A stretch of 64,000 nucleotides of DNA. It comes from JAYEHL01 sp041653935 (GTDB taxonomy: Bacteria; Chloroflexota; Dehalococcoidia; E44-bin15). The notes beneath the pieces were generated by a model. The model did not search any database and was not told where the DNA came from. It worked only from the letters and a program-made list of their open reading frames with translations. Numbering within the stretch: position 1 is the stretch's first letter; every line of letters begins with the position of its first letter. Both the position numbers and the translations under genes were made by a program. The stretch covers positions 620,001 to 684,000 of the forward strand of contig JBAZEO010000001.1 in assembly GCA_041653935.1 (NCBI GenBank). Direction: 5' to 3'. Positions 15,701-25,507 of the stretch are shown here, piece after piece.

Positions 15701-17404
15701 CTATAATGAACGCCCGAACTCACGTTCAAGATGGGACGTATTAAAGTGCACCATCGTCGGCCTGCCGTGCGGACAGGTTAGCGGCGACTCGGCACTCTCC
15801 AGATCGCAGATAAGCCGTACCATCTCCTCCATAGTTAATACTTTGCCGGCCCTGACGGCACCGTGGCACGCAATCGAAGCGGCAATTTCCTCATCACGAT
15901 TAGACCTGTCCCCCGCCTCAGAGAACATGTCGATTATCTCATGCACCGCATGGATAATATCGCCTTCTCCAAGCAGAGCTGGAGCAGTGCGCACCAAATA
16001 AGTCTTACCGCCGAAAGATTCGACGGCAAATCCGTAGGATTTCAGCGCTTCCTGAGCCCTGTTCAACAAGCTTTCCTGGCGCAGTGAAAGCTCAATTGTC
16101 ACAGGCTCAAGCATCCCCTGCACTGCAACAGCGCTCCTGACTCTTTGCGCCATCACCTTTTCGAACAGGATGCGCTCGTGGGCAGCGTGCTGGTCGATGA
16201 GATACATACCATCAGGGCCTTCAGCTACGATATAGGTAGTGGCGAGCTGACCGATGATACGCAAAATCGGCAAACGTGACTCGGGCAGCGCTCTGGGAGT
16301 TTGCTGCGCTTGCGCATGAGCCGGCTCTCTGAACAATCGCTCTTGTATAACACCTCGATCTGCTCCGCCCGTCGCTGTAGGCGACCCTAATGGCCGCGGC
16401 GACCTTTTCGCGTCGGGCACGGACGATTCCGCGACCAGCGCCGCCCGCACCGCCCTCTGCACCAGGGTGAACACCTCCCCCTCGCTGCGAAACCTAACCT
16501 CGGTCTTGGCGGGATGAACGTTTACATCGATATCACCAAGCGGGATAGAGATATTCAAAACAGTGATGGGATGTTTGCCGGTCATGAGCAATCCTGAGTA
16601 CGCTTCTTCGGTAGCACGTGCAAGAAGGCCGCTTCTCACCCACCGCCGATTTACGAAGAAGCTGAGGCTGTCGCGGCGGGAGCGGGTCAAACTGGGAGCA
16701 CTGACGAATCCATAAACCTGCGAGCCGCCTTCACCGACCTCAATCATGGCCTCAGCCGTCTTCAATCCGTAAGTCTCAACCAAAACATCTCTCAAACTGC
16801 CATTGCCCGGGGTCTGCAAAACAGTTTTTCCGTCGGTCGCGAGCTCAAATTTGATCTCCGGATAGGCAAGGCTGTACTGAGCGACGAGGTCCGATATATG
16901 CGCGCTCTCAGTAGAGATTGACTTGAGGAATTTTAAACGTGCAGGTACATTCTGAAAAAGGTTTTGTACAGTTACTGACGTCCCCTGAGGGCTGGCTTTC
17001 TTTCCCTGTTCGGTTATCCGCCCGCCATGCAGAACGATATATGTACCAGTAGAATCTTTATTGGTTTTGGTAATTATGTCAACTTGTGATACAACCGATA
17101 TGCTTGGGAGCGCCTCGCCCCTGAATCCCAGGGTAGAGATACTATCGAGATCCGCAGCACCACGTACTTTGCTTGTTGCATGGCGCTGAAACGCTAGGGC
17201 AACTTCCCTTGCGGGAATACCGGAGCCGTTATCGACGACCCTGATGAGTTTGATCCCGCCATGCTTTACTTCAATCTTGATCTTAGTGGACCCGGCATCG
17301 ATAGCATTCTCTATCAGCTCTTTCACCACCGATGCCGGTCGTTCTACTACCTCACCGGCAGCTATCTTGGAGACAACGTCCGGTGCTAAGACTTCGATGG
17401 GCAT
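15701..17404 (-). CDS. mutL: DNA mismatch repair protein MutL
   Basis: Links mismatch recognition by MutS to strand removal. N-terminal GHKL ATPase: ELIENAIDAGST, DNGSGI, TLGFRGEALPSI. The C-terminal domain carries the nicking-endonuclease motif DQHAAHERILFE (DQHA-x2-E-x4-E), plus SCHGAVRAGK and CPHGRP, and ends with EREFGR, so this is the endonuclease-type MutL expected in bacteria without MutH. At 567 residues it is slightly short because the linker is brief. Lies downstream of mutS with two small genes between. Confidence 0.95.
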   Translation of the reverse strand: MPIEVLAPDVVSKIAAGEVVERPASVVKELIENAIDAGSTKIKIEVKHGGIKLIRVVDNGSGIPAREVALAFQRHATSKVRGAADLDSISTLGFRGEALPSISVVSQVDIITKTNKDSTGTYIVLHGGRITEQGKKASPQGTSVTVQNLFQNVPARLKFLKSISTESAHISDLVAQYSLAYPEIKFELATDGKTVLQTPGNGSLRDVLVETYGLKTAEAMIEVGEGGSQVYGFVSAPSLTRSRRDSLSFFVNRRWVRSGLLARATEEAYSGLLMTGKHPITVLNISIPLGDIDVNVHPAKTEVRFRSEGEVFTLVQRAVRAALVAESSVPDAKRSPRPLGSPTATGGADRGVIQERLFREPAHAQAQQTPRALPESRLPILRIIGQLATTYIVAEGPDGMYLIDQHAAHERILFEKVMAQRVRSAVAVQGMLEPVTIELSLRQESLLNRAQEALKSYGFAVESFGGKTYLVRTAPALLGEGDIIHAVHEIIDMFSEAGDRSNRDEEIAASIACHGAVRAGKVLTMEEMVRLICDLESAESPLTCPHGRPTMVHFNTSHLEREFGRSL

Positions 17405-17410
17405 CTACGA

Positions 17411-17605
17411 TCACTTTATCCACTTGGCTTTCTGGAAGAAAAACTCGGAGAATCCGCACTCTCTACATATGTAACAATCGAACCTGTAGTCAGGCCCCAT
17501 AAAGCCAAGCTTCCCGTACATTGTCATTTCCTGGCGTTCTACCTGCTCGGAAGAACACCTGCCGCACTTGGTCGGGATCACATTTATATTTTTCGGATCT
17601 GCCAT
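17411..17605 (-). CDS. small zinc-ribbon-like protein
   Basis: 64 residues, starting MADPKNINVIPTKCGRC. Two cysteine pairs, CGRC and CYICRECG, suit a zinc ribbon; the sequence between them (MYGKLGFMGPDYRFD) looks like the strand-loop of such a fold. The ATG at 17605 is chosen over an upstream one because AGGAGG is seven bases before it. Six bases before mutL, so probably cotranscribed with it. Function unknown; similar small proteins in other Chloroflexi are hypothetical. Confidence 0.7.
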   Translation of the reverse strand: MADPKNINVIPTKCGRCSSEQVERQEMTMYGKLGFMGPDYRFDCYICRECGFSEFFFQKAKWIK

Positions 17606-17651
17606 TGAGTAACCTCCTGCCGACATGTTTTATTGTCGGCTCGATCCCGTC

Positions 17652-18101
17652 CTACCAGTCCTGTTTCCCCTTTGAGAAAGAGGCTGTCAAGATAGCGAAA
17701 ATCAAACCAACTATCGCCCCAGCAATCGCTATCCAAGCACCATAACTGATGTAACTGAACCCATCATTTTGCGCTGTGTCAATAAAGAACCAAGCGGAAC
17801 CTCCGATAGCCAACAGCGCACCCACTATAGCGAATATGCTTAACGTGACAATAGCTGCCCTGCCGCCTTTCGAGGCCAAGGAAACTATAAAAACAGGAAT
17901 TGCGAACACAGCCATTAATATGCCGCCAAGAAACACTAAGAACACATCCAATGCACCGTCTACACTTATTGATTCTTTTATCCCATCCCAAGCTGAAACT
18001 GTTCCGTATCCCCAGCTGCCCAAATCATACCAAGCTAAGAAGATAGCTACTATCACCACAATGCCACAGATTGCCGTGATAATTGATCCTGCTATTCTCA
18101 T
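17652..18101 (-). CDS. four-helix membrane protein, unknown
   Basis: 149 residues with four predicted membrane segments at about 5-24, 52-74, 82-105 and 120-142, and an outside loop between the first two containing a WYDLGSWG..SAWDG stretch. GAAAGGAG precedes the ATG. Pattern resembles small uncharacterised DUF-type integral membrane proteins. It sits between mutS and mutL with no visible link to repair. Confidence 0.65.
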   Translation of the reverse strand: MRIAGSIITAICGIVVIVAIFLAWYDLGSWGYGTVSAWDGIKESISVDGALDVFLVFLGGILMAVFAIPVFIVSLASKGGRAAIVTLSIFAIVGALLAIGGSAWFFIDTAQNDGFSYISYGAWIAIAGAIVGLIFAILTASFSKGKQDW

Positions 18102-18192
18102 TGCCCTGCTCCTTTCTGTCTTTTCTCCCTACTATGCCCGACTTAAATATCCTTTGCGCAATTGTACTATTAAAATCGGAATTTGTGTAGTC

Positions 18193-20766
18193 CTACTTAT
18201 AATTGTTATTCTGCGCTTTTTTCTTCAGCTCATATAACTTGTTCAAAGCCTCAAGCGGCGTCATCGCATCCGGCTCCAGCTTTGACAATTCATCAACAAC
18301 CTCCGATGAAACCGCCTCCCCGACAAAGAGCGGAAGTTGAGGAGACGAGGCCGCTTTGATCTTGCCGTTGCCGTGCCGTTTATCCTCAAGGCTTGAAAGC
18401 ACTTCCTCAGCACGATGCACCACCGCGCGCGGCAAGCCGGCCAGCTGTGCCACATGGATGCCGTAGCTTTTATCAGCGCCGCCCGGCAATATGCGCCGCA
18501 GGAATATAACCCTGCCCTTCTCCTCAGCCACGGCGACATTGAAATTCTTAACCCGCGGTAAAAAGTTGGCCAATTCGACCAATTCGTGATAATGAGTCGC
18601 GAATATGGTCTTTGCGCCCATTTTAGGATGGTTGTGAATGTATTCGGCAACGGCCTGTGCGATAGATATCCCGTCGTAGGTGCTGGTGCCCCTGCCGATC
18701 TCGTCCAGAATCAGAAGCGAACGCGGCGTAGCGTGATTCAGAATATTTGCCGTTTCCTCCATCTCAACCATAAAGGTCGAGCGACCCGTCGCCAGGTCAT
18801 CCTGCGCCCCAACGCGGGTGAATATCCTGTCGACGATCCCGATCTTGGCGGAATCAGCAGGAACAAAGCTGCCTATCTGCGCCATAAGAACAATAAGGGC
18901 CACCTGACGGAGATACGTCGACTTGCCCGCCATGTTAGGCCCGGTGAGTATGACCATCTGCACTTCATCGTTCGACAGATAGGTATCATTGGGTATAAAA
19001 GGCTCACCGTCCAGCATGCGCTCTACAACAGGATGGCGGCCGTTGGAAATTGAAATAACGTTGCCCTCACTCAGCTCGGGCCGCACATAGCCGGAACGCA
19101 CCGCCACTTCCCCAAGCGAGGAAGAGACATCGATCTGAGCTATAGCCGAAGCCGTCTCCAATATGCGCTCGGCTGCGGCACCCACCTGGCCCAATACCTG
19201 CCGATATATCGTGCCCTCAAGCTCAACGAGACGCTCCTGCGCATTCAGGATGATAGACTCATATTCCTTGAGTTGCGGCGTGTAATAACGCTCGGCATTT
19301 GCCAGCGTCTGCTTGCGGATGTAATCATCAGGCACCTGTGTCACGTTCGCATTCGATATCTCGATGTAATACCCGAAGACCCTGTTATAGCCGACTTTTA
19401 GCGACTTTATACCCGTGCGCTCGCGCTCAACGCGCTCCAGATTCGCTAGGTAGCTCTTGGCATCCTTAGACGCCACCCTGATGGAATCCAGTTCCGGCGA
19501 GAACCCTGCTTTGATAACACCATCGCCGAGATTCTGCGGAGGCTCATCGGCGATCGCCTTAGATATTAAATCGACCGTCTCTCTGCATAGATCGATATTT
19601 TGAGATAACCAATCGACATCACCCGCCTGCTCTTTCTGTATGACATCCCGAAGCTCGGACGACGCCTCGAGACTGCGGCGCAGCGCCACCACCTCCCTCG
19701 GCGTGGCGATGCCGCTCCTCACACGATTTATGATCCTTTCGAGGTCGACGATCTTTGCCAGAATCGTTACTACCTTCGTGCGACGGCGCGTATCGGCATG
19801 GAACCACTCCACGGCATCCAGCCTGCGGTTGAGCTGAGCCACATCCAGCAGCGGCTGCCCCACCCAGCGCCGCAGCAGCCTGGCACCCATCGGCGTCCTG
19901 GTCAGGTCGATAACCGAGAGCAGCGAGCCCTCCTTATCCTGCCTAAACGTCTGGAACAGCTCCAGATTGCGGCGTGTTTGCGGGTCCAGCGTCATAAACG
20001 ACTCGGTGCTGTACGTAGAAAGTCCGGTCAGCTGCTTCAATGCCGGCTTCTGCGTCTCGCCGAGGTAGTGCACGATAGCGCCGGCGGAACGTATCGCCAG
20101 AGGCAACCCGGCACATCCGTAGCCCTCAAGACTTGTCACACCAAAATGCTCTCGCAGGAGATGCCTGGTGGCCTCCAGTTCAAAATACTGCACATCGACA
20201 GGCGTGACCGGGGCAGCGCCGCCCTGCATATCAGTGCCCTTGGGCGCCAGTATCTCCGACGGGCGCAGGCGCTCCAGCTCCGACTGCATGCGTTCGATAG
20301 GCAGCTGCGTGGTTTGGAATTCGCTGGTAGTTATATCAGCGTAAGCGATGCCGGCCTGCTGGCCTTCAGTTACAATAGAAGCGAGATAGTTGTTTGCATT
20401 GCCTCTCAGCAGTCCAGGTTCGACCACCGTGCCCGGCGTGACCACGCGAACGACATCACGATCGACGAGACCTTTGGCAGCCTTGGGATCGCTCAGCTGT
20501 TCGCAGATGGCCACCTTATGACCCTTATTTATCAGGCGTGCAAGATAATTATCCAGAGCATGATAGGGAATCCCCGCCAGCGGCACCTTGTTGCCCTTCC
20601 CCATCTCCCGCGACGTTAAAACTATCTCCAGTTCTTTCGACACTACCCTGGCGTCATCATCAAACGTCTCGTAGAAGTCTCCCAGGCGGAAGAACACTAT
20701 GGTATTAGGATACTTCTTCTTGATACGGAGGTATTGCTGTCTCAGGGGGGTCATTTTGTCATTCAT
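18193..20766 (-). CDS. mutS: DNA mismatch repair protein MutS
   Basis: Recognises mismatches and small loops. 857 residues, normal for MutS1. The N-terminal mismatch-binding motif F-Y-E sits in FRLGDFYETF (about 25-34). The connector, core and clamp domains follow (FGYYIEISNAN). The ATPase has TGPNMAGKST near 608-617, the DEIGRGTSTYDG signature and ATHYHEL. The C-terminal helix ends MTPLEALNKLYELKK. The start lies about nine bases after the predicted transcript start, with no Shine-Dalgarno. Confidence 0.97.
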   Translation of the reverse strand: MNDKMTPLRQQYLRIKKKYPNTIVFFRLGDFYETFDDDARVVSKELEIVLTSREMGKGNKVPLAGIPYHALDNYLARLINKGHKVAICEQLSDPKAAKGLVDRDVVRVVTPGTVVEPGLLRGNANNYLASIVTEGQQAGIAYADITTSEFQTTQLPIERMQSELERLRPSEILAPKGTDMQGGAAPVTPVDVQYFELEATRHLLREHFGVTSLEGYGCAGLPLAIRSAGAIVHYLGETQKPALKQLTGLSTYSTESFMTLDPQTRRNLELFQTFRQDKEGSLLSVIDLTRTPMGARLLRRWVGQPLLDVAQLNRRLDAVEWFHADTRRRTKVVTILAKIVDLERIINRVRSGIATPREVVALRRSLEASSELRDVIQKEQAGDVDWLSQNIDLCRETVDLISKAIADEPPQNLGDGVIKAGFSPELDSIRVASKDAKSYLANLERVERERTGIKSLKVGYNRVFGYYIEISNANVTQVPDDYIRKQTLANAERYYTPQLKEYESIILNAQERLVELEGTIYRQVLGQVGAAAERILETASAIAQIDVSSSLGEVAVRSGYVRPELSEGNVISISNGRHPVVERMLDGEPFIPNDTYLSNDEVQMVILTGPNMAGKSTYLRQVALIVLMAQIGSFVPADSAKIGIVDRIFTRVGAQDDLATGRSTFMVEMEETANILNHATPRSLLILDEIGRGTSTYDGISIAQAVAEYIHNHPKMGAKTIFATHYHELVELANFLPRVKNFNVAVAEEKGRVIFLRRILPGGADKSYGIHVAQLAGLPRAVVHRAEEVLSSLEDKRHGNGKIKAASSPQLPLFVGEAVSSEVVDELSKLEPDAMTPLEALNKLYELKKKAQNNNYK

Positions 20767-20781
20767 AAAATCTATGGGTGT

Positions 20782-20810
20782 ATTCTACAGGAAAACCAAG
20801 AAGTGAACAA
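20782..20810 (-). promoter_or_regulatory. promoter for mutS
   Basis: On the minus strand: TTGTTC (20810-20805), 17-base spacer, TAGAAT (20787-20782). Transcript start expected near 20775, so the mutS leader would be very short. Confidence 0.5.
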
Positions 20811-20816
20811 CAAAGA

Positions 20817-20862
20817 AGCCGCCTTCCGGATTTACCGATTCGGTCGGGAATGACGATGACAT
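20817..20862. repeat. degenerate copy of the intergenic palindromic repeat
   Basis: CCGCCTTCCGGATTTACC and CGGTCGGGAATGACGATGAC resemble the TTCCGG...CCGGAATGACGGTGA element at 15530-15600. It lies between divergent mutS and the GT-C gene. Confidence 0.35.
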
Positions 20863-20875
20863 ATTTGCTAGCTGC

Positions 20876-20904
20876 TTGCCCTATTACCATTGCCACTATA
20901 TAAT
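20876..20904 (+). promoter_or_regulatory. promoter for the GT-C glycosyltransferase cluster
   Basis: TTGCCC (20876-20881), exactly 17 bases, perfect TATAAT (20899-20904); transcript start near 20911. Because it lies over the first in-frame TTG (20890), that codon cannot be the start. Confidence 0.6.
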
Positions 20905-20943
20905 GATGCCATTCATAAACTAAAAGGCCAAAACGGAAAAACT

Positions 20944-22191
20944 TTGCGGAACCACTACATCAAGTCTATAAGGAAGAGACTACCGGAATTGAGCCAGGCT
21001 GCCAATTTATTCAAGCAAAGGGTGTTCCCCGATAAGATTAATGGTTGGAAGCCATATTTGATCCCGCTTTTGATCGTGGGGATAGTCTTCGGCATCTACT
21101 TTCTATCAAACTCCACCCCTCTCGATTGGTACAAACATTACGTCTACCAAGCCCAGGCATTTCTCGACGGCAGAGCCGACCTGCAGGGCTTCCCAGGCTA
21201 CTATCAGGACCTTGTCAATTACAACGGGAAATCCTTTCTAGCAAGCCCCCCAGTACCAGCGCTGGTACTGCTTCCAGCAGTAGCTATATGGGGAACGGGT
21301 ACCGACGAGGTACGCATATCCATGCTCATAGGAGCCATCAATGTTGCGCTAGTCTGGATATTGTTGGGCCGTATGAGCGTCAATGGCTGGAAACGACCGC
21401 TGCTCACAATCCTATTCGGGTTCGGCACGGTCCACTGGCAAGTAGCCATAACAGGAACCACCTGGTTCTTCGCTGAGATAGTCGCGGTTTTCTTCTTGCT
21501 CCTCTGCTTAATCGAATACTTCGGCAGGAAAAGAGCCGCGCTGATAGGCCTATTATTAGGATTTGCGGCGCTCAGCAGGCTTCCGGTCGTTGTTGGAGGT
21601 ATCTTTTTCCTTGCAATGTTATACAAAGATGGAGGTATACGCCGCCCCCTGAAATTTATTATCGGGCTGGCTGTCCCCCTGGCTTTCTACGCCTATTTCA
21701 ACTACGCGCGTTTCGGAAATCCATTTCAGACCGGCTACGCCCTTCATTCATATGCCTACTATTTCGCGGCCGATATCGAGCAGTACGGCATGTTCAACCT
21801 CAACTATATACCAAAGCATTTATACACCATTCTGCTTATGCCGCCGGAGTATATTTCTTATTTTCCCTTCCTGAAACCCAAACCCGAGGGAATGAGTATC
21901 CTGCTCACAACACCGGCGATACTATATATCGTGAAAGCCAAATTCTCCGAATCAGCCAACCGATGGCTGCTTCTGTCAATTATAGGTATTCTGTTACCGA
22001 CTATATTATGGTTCTCCACAGGATGGGTTCAGTTCGGATACCGTTACAGTCTGGATTTCATACCGTTTATTCTGATACTGATCGTTGCAGGTATGGGTAA
22101 AACCATTAATAAAAAGATGATCGCTCTGATTGTCATGTCCGTAGCGGTTAATTTGTGGGGAACCCTCTGGAGTGTCCACCTGGGATGGTAG
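20944..22191 (+). CDS. GT-C type membrane glycosyltransferase, family unclear
   Basis: About 415 residues with roughly ten membrane segments. The first large outer loop has the acidic residue and pattern TPLDWYKHYVYQAQAFLDG...SPPVPALVLLP, as in lipid-linked-sugar transferases of the PMT/ArnT/GT39-87 fold. The start is uncertain: the frame opens at a TTG (20890) that lies inside the promoter; the TTG at 20944 is the first candidate after the transcript start, and later ones are possible. First of three such genes; the group probably glycosylates surface proteins or lipids using a polyprenyl-phosphate sugar. Confidence 0.7.
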   Translation: MRNHYIKSIRKRLPELSQAANLFKQRVFPDKINGWKPYLIPLLIVGIVFGIYFLSNSTPLDWYKHYVYQAQAFLDGRADLQGFPGYYQDLVNYNGKSFLASPPVPALVLLPAVAIWGTGTDEVRISMLIGAINVALVWILLGRMSVNGWKRPLLTILFGFGTVHWQVAITGTTWFFAEIVAVFFLLLCLIEYFGRKRAALIGLLLGFAALSRLPVVVGGIFFLAMLYKDGGIRRPLKFIIGLAVPLAFYAYFNYARFGNPFQTGYALHSYAYYFAADIEQYGMFNLNYIPKHLYTILLMPPEYISYFPFLKPKPEGMSILLTTPAILYIVKAKFSESANRWLLLSIIGILLPTILWFSTGWVQFGYRYSLDFIPFILILIVAGMGKTINKKMIALIVMSVAVNLWGTLWSVHLGW

Positions 22192-22333
22192 AGTAAGGAT
22201 GCTTCTCTATAAATCAAATGATGCAGTAATAGTTGATGCGCCTACGGTATCTGTGCGACAATGTAGCAACACTGACATTCTATCGTCTCTGCGAGATAAT
22301 TACGGCTCATAGCAGCTTCCGGAAAAAGAAATA

Positions 22334-23578
22334 ATGCAAACAAAGGCCTTAGAAAAACTGCAACGCTTCGCCTCCGAACGCAGAGGTCAGATTTTTCTGG
22401 TCATAGCGATTCTTGCGGTATCCCTCATCGTACGATTGCTTCTGTTCCATTATCATGGTTATAGCGCAGATGAAGGCACATTCAAGGCATGGTACAACAC
22501 CGCTGCTGAAACTGGCCTGCGGAGTTTTTACGATTCAACATCATTCTGCGACTATCCTCCGTTCAGCATATACATTTTCTGGATATTCGGTAATCTGGCA
22601 CACGCCATAGGACCAGACAGCTTAGATTTTCTTATTAAGCTGCCGCAAAACCTGTTCGATCTAGCTACTGCTTATCTTATATTCTGTTTCATCCGATCCA
22701 GGTATTCCTTTCTACCCGCCCTGGGTGCCATGGCTTTGTACGCCTTTAATCCAGCAACCATCTTCGACCTTGCAGTTTGGGGACAGTTTGATTCGATATA
22801 TGCCTTCTTTATGGTAGCCTCTCTTTATGCACTCATGCGCTCAAAATACGAGCTATCGGGCGGACTGTTCGGTCTTGCCATACTAACCAAACCTCAAAGT
22901 GTAGTCCTACTACCGGTATTAGCCTATGTAATACTGAGAAACGGGAAATGGAAGCGCGCCATATCCAGCGGAGCTATTTGCATTGCCTTGATTTTCCTGT
23001 TTATTTTACCTTTCCATTGGAGCAACCCGATCACTTTCCTTATCGACCGCTACTCGGGCTATGGTGTGTATCCCTACAACAGCGTCAATGCTTATAACCT
23101 CTGGGCGCTGCTGGGCTTCTGGAAACAAGACACCGTACCTCACTTGGGTCTGAGCTACCAGACGTGGGGTATTATTGTCTTCGTCATCTTTGCAGCTTTT
23201 GTCATGTGGCAGCTTCATCGGAGATACGAGCAGAGAGCGGCTGTTTTTGCCGTTTTCCTGCTAATGTTCGGCTTTTTCATGTTTATGACCAGAATACACG
23301 AACGATATCTCTTCCCAGCCTTCGCGCTTCTAGCCATAAGTTGGAATGGACGTTTTACATTCAGATGTTCAACAACTTGGCTTTACTTAGGGCTCACGTG
23401 CACGTATTTAGCCAACCTGGTTTATGTTATGTCAATGCTAAATGCAGGAGCCTTTATCCCGGATGGCCATTGGTCAATTTACGTTCTGGTTCCAATTAAC
23501 GTTATTCTGCTATTCTTCGCTGCCTGGAGTTTCTGGAGAATGCAGCGGCGCAAACCGGCTATAGAGGCATTGCAATGA
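22334..23578 (+). CDS. GT-C type membrane glycosyltransferase (mannosyltransferase-like)
   Basis: 414 residues, ten or so membrane helices. After the first helix (about 20-38) comes SADEGTFKAWYNTAAETG with the acidic pair typical of the catalytic loop, then YPPFSIYIFW, the second loop of GT87/PIG-M-like mannosyltransferases; LTKPQSVVLLPVL and HERYLFPAFALLA (a TxHERY-type motif) are also typical of this fold. The stop overlaps the next start by four bases (ATGA). Upstream 142-base gap shows nothing clear. Sugar and acceptor unknown. Confidence 0.75.
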   Translation: MQTKALEKLQRFASERRGQIFLVIAILAVSLIVRLLLFHYHGYSADEGTFKAWYNTAAETGLRSFYDSTSFCDYPPFSIYIFWIFGNLAHAIGPDSLDFLIKLPQNLFDLATAYLIFCFIRSRYSFLPALGAMALYAFNPATIFDLAVWGQFDSIYAFFMVASLYALMRSKYELSGGLFGLAILTKPQSVVLLPVLAYVILRNGKWKRAISSGAICIALIFLFILPFHWSNPITFLIDRYSGYGVYPYNSVNAYNLWALLGFWKQDTVPHLGLSYQTWGIIVFVIFAAFVMWQLHRRYEQRAAVFAVFLLMFGFFMFMTRIHERYLFPAFALLAISWNGRFTFRCSTTWLYLGLTCTYLANLVYVMSMLNAGAFIPDGHWSIYVLVPINVILLFFAAWSFWRMQRRKPAIEALQ

Positions 23579-25380
23579 AGGGGAAAAACCACCCTCAGAC
23601 AAAGGCGGAACACAACGAAATTGCTCCCATCACCATATCAGAGGGACACGAGAATAAGTCAGCCCCTCCACCTCGTGGAGAATCCACCCGCCGACGGCAT
23701 GTTCTCATCCTAGCAGTTCTAGTTATCATCTTCTTTTCCACAGCCGTCTGGAACCTGGGAGATACTCATGTCCCCACCTCCGACTTCACCCCCCAGCAAG
23801 ATCCTGAGGAAGTCTACCTGGACCTTGGCGATACTATCCGGGTAGATAAAGTCTATTTCCTTGTCCAAGATGCCAGCAATGTTGATGTTGACCTCTATTG
23901 GGGCGCTCCGGAAAGTTGGACCTTCGTTAGGAACTCTCAATATCGCGACATTTGTCGCAAATGGGAATATGTCGATTTGGGACAAGATACCAGATATGTT
24001 CGGCTGGTATTCAAAGGCGTATCTGGAAGAGTCGGAGAGTTAGCCATCTTCTCAGGAGAAAATAAGCTAACCATCAGCGGCATATCAACAACAGGGAATG
24101 TAACAGCAGCTGATGCCCTTATCGACGAGCAACAACTTATTGGCAACCCCAGCGCTTCTAAATCAACTACATATTTCGACGAAATATACTACGTTAGGAC
24201 GGCGGAAGAGTACCTGAAGCTCCAGAATCCAACGAGTTGGGACCATCCGCCCCTGAGCAAGCTCATAATCGCCGCAAGTATAGGTATTTTCGGTCATAAT
24301 CCCTTTGCCTGGCGCATCGCTGGGGTTATCTTTGCCTCCCTGGCAATCATTCTCATCTTCCTCCTCGCCAGGCGCATGTTCGGAAACCCCCGGGCCGGCC
24401 TGATTGCCGCCTTCCTGCTCACATTTGACTTCATGCACTTTGCTCAAGCCAGGATCGCAACGCCGGACACATTTATTATTTTCTTTTTTATTGGCATGGT
24501 CTATTTCTTCTATCGCTATTGGCAAGACCCCTCTAACGGAGGGAAATACCTCTTCTGGAGCCTAGTATTTTTTGGACTAGGGTTCTCCAACAAGTGGTTT
24601 GTCATGTACGGCTTCGTTGGCCTGATGCTGTTGCTGATCATACTGAAAGTCCGCGAGAGAAAAATCAGAAAGGGCGAGGCTTGCTGGTTCGTGGGCGGTA
24701 TCGTGGCAGCAGCCTCCGTATATATGCTTTCCTATATCCCATATTTCCTTGCAGGACACAACCTAAGCGACTGGTGGAACATGACATGGGACATGTATAG
24801 ATTCCATGCCCATTTGTCAGCACCGCATGCCTGCGGCTCGCCCTGGTACACCTGGCCATTGATGCTAAACCCTGTCTGGTTCTATGCAGGTTACTTCCCT
24901 ACTACCCGAGCCTATATATCCAGCTTTGGCAACCCCGCCCTGTGGTGGGCTACTATACCCGTAATGATTCCTACAGTATTAATCATCGTCAGCTGGCTGG
25001 CCAATCGTATGAAGAACAGAGTCGCCAATGTCATCGCAAGAACTTTTCGTTCTATCTGGCGTGAGATGGGCGATAAGCGCGAGGTTGCTCTATTTATCCT
25101 AATACCTTTCCTCACTCAATGGCTCTTTTTCATCCCTGTCGGACGTGTAACCTTTATATATCATTTCTATCCATGTTTGCTCTTTGTAATCCTAGCAGCA
25201 ATTCTATGGATCGAGTGGCTATGGACAAGGTTCAAGTGGGGTAAGTGGGCAGTCGGAGGCTATCTTGCCCTCAATGTCGCTTGCTTCGTTTTCTTCTTCC
25301 CTGCAATATCAGGCCTACCCATGTCGAACGGATATTGGGATTCGCTGCAATGGATTGTAAGTTGGATAATCTGTGTCTGA
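23575..25380 (+). CDS. PMT-family (GT39) protein glycosyltransferase with extra beta-sandwich-like domain
   Basis: 601 residues. Order: charged N terminus (1-40), one helix (about 42-60), an external segment of ~130 residues (about 70-190) with alternating strands (EEVYLDLGDTIRVDKVYFL, YVDLGQDTRYVRLVFKG) that looks like a discoidin/F5-8C fold, then the PMT core: FDEIYYVRTAEEYL, DHPPLSKLIIA, ARIATPDTF, and near the end FIPVGRVTFIYHFYP, which matches the PMT C-terminal four-helix part. The DE and DHPP motifs hold the catalytic acids. Likely O-glycosylates exported proteins. Last of three GT-C genes. Confidence 0.8.
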   Translation: MKGKNHPQTKAEHNEIAPITISEGHENKSAPPPRGESTRRRHVLILAVLVIIFFSTAVWNLGDTHVPTSDFTPQQDPEEVYLDLGDTIRVDKVYFLVQDASNVDVDLYWGAPESWTFVRNSQYRDICRKWEYVDLGQDTRYVRLVFKGVSGRVGELAIFSGENKLTISGISTTGNVTAADALIDEQQLIGNPSASKSTTYFDEIYYVRTAEEYLKLQNPTSWDHPPLSKLIIAASIGIFGHNPFAWRIAGVIFASLAIILIFLLARRMFGNPRAGLIAAFLLTFDFMHFAQARIATPDTFIIFFFIGMVYFFYRYWQDPSNGGKYLFWSLVFFGLGFSNKWFVMYGFVGLMLLLIILKVRERKIRKGEACWFVGGIVAAASVYMLSYIPYFLAGHNLSDWWNMTWDMYRFHAHLSAPHACGSPWYTWPLMLNPVWFYAGYFPTTRAYISSFGNPALWWATIPVMIPTVLIIVSWLANRMKNRVANVIARTFRSIWREMGDKREVALFILIPFLTQWLFFIPVGRVTFIYHFYPCLLFVILAAILWIEWLWTRFKWGKWAVGGYLALNVACFVFFFPAISGLPMSNGYWDSLQWIVSWIICV

Positions 25381-25507
25381 TCTCAATAGATGGAAATTGG
25401 TCAAAGTTCCAATCGGTAATATAATCGTCAACCGATAAGCATGAGAAGCATGAGAAGCCCTGAAATCATCCGGGGGTATATAGGCCGCAAATTAGCCGTC
25501 AGTTTGC

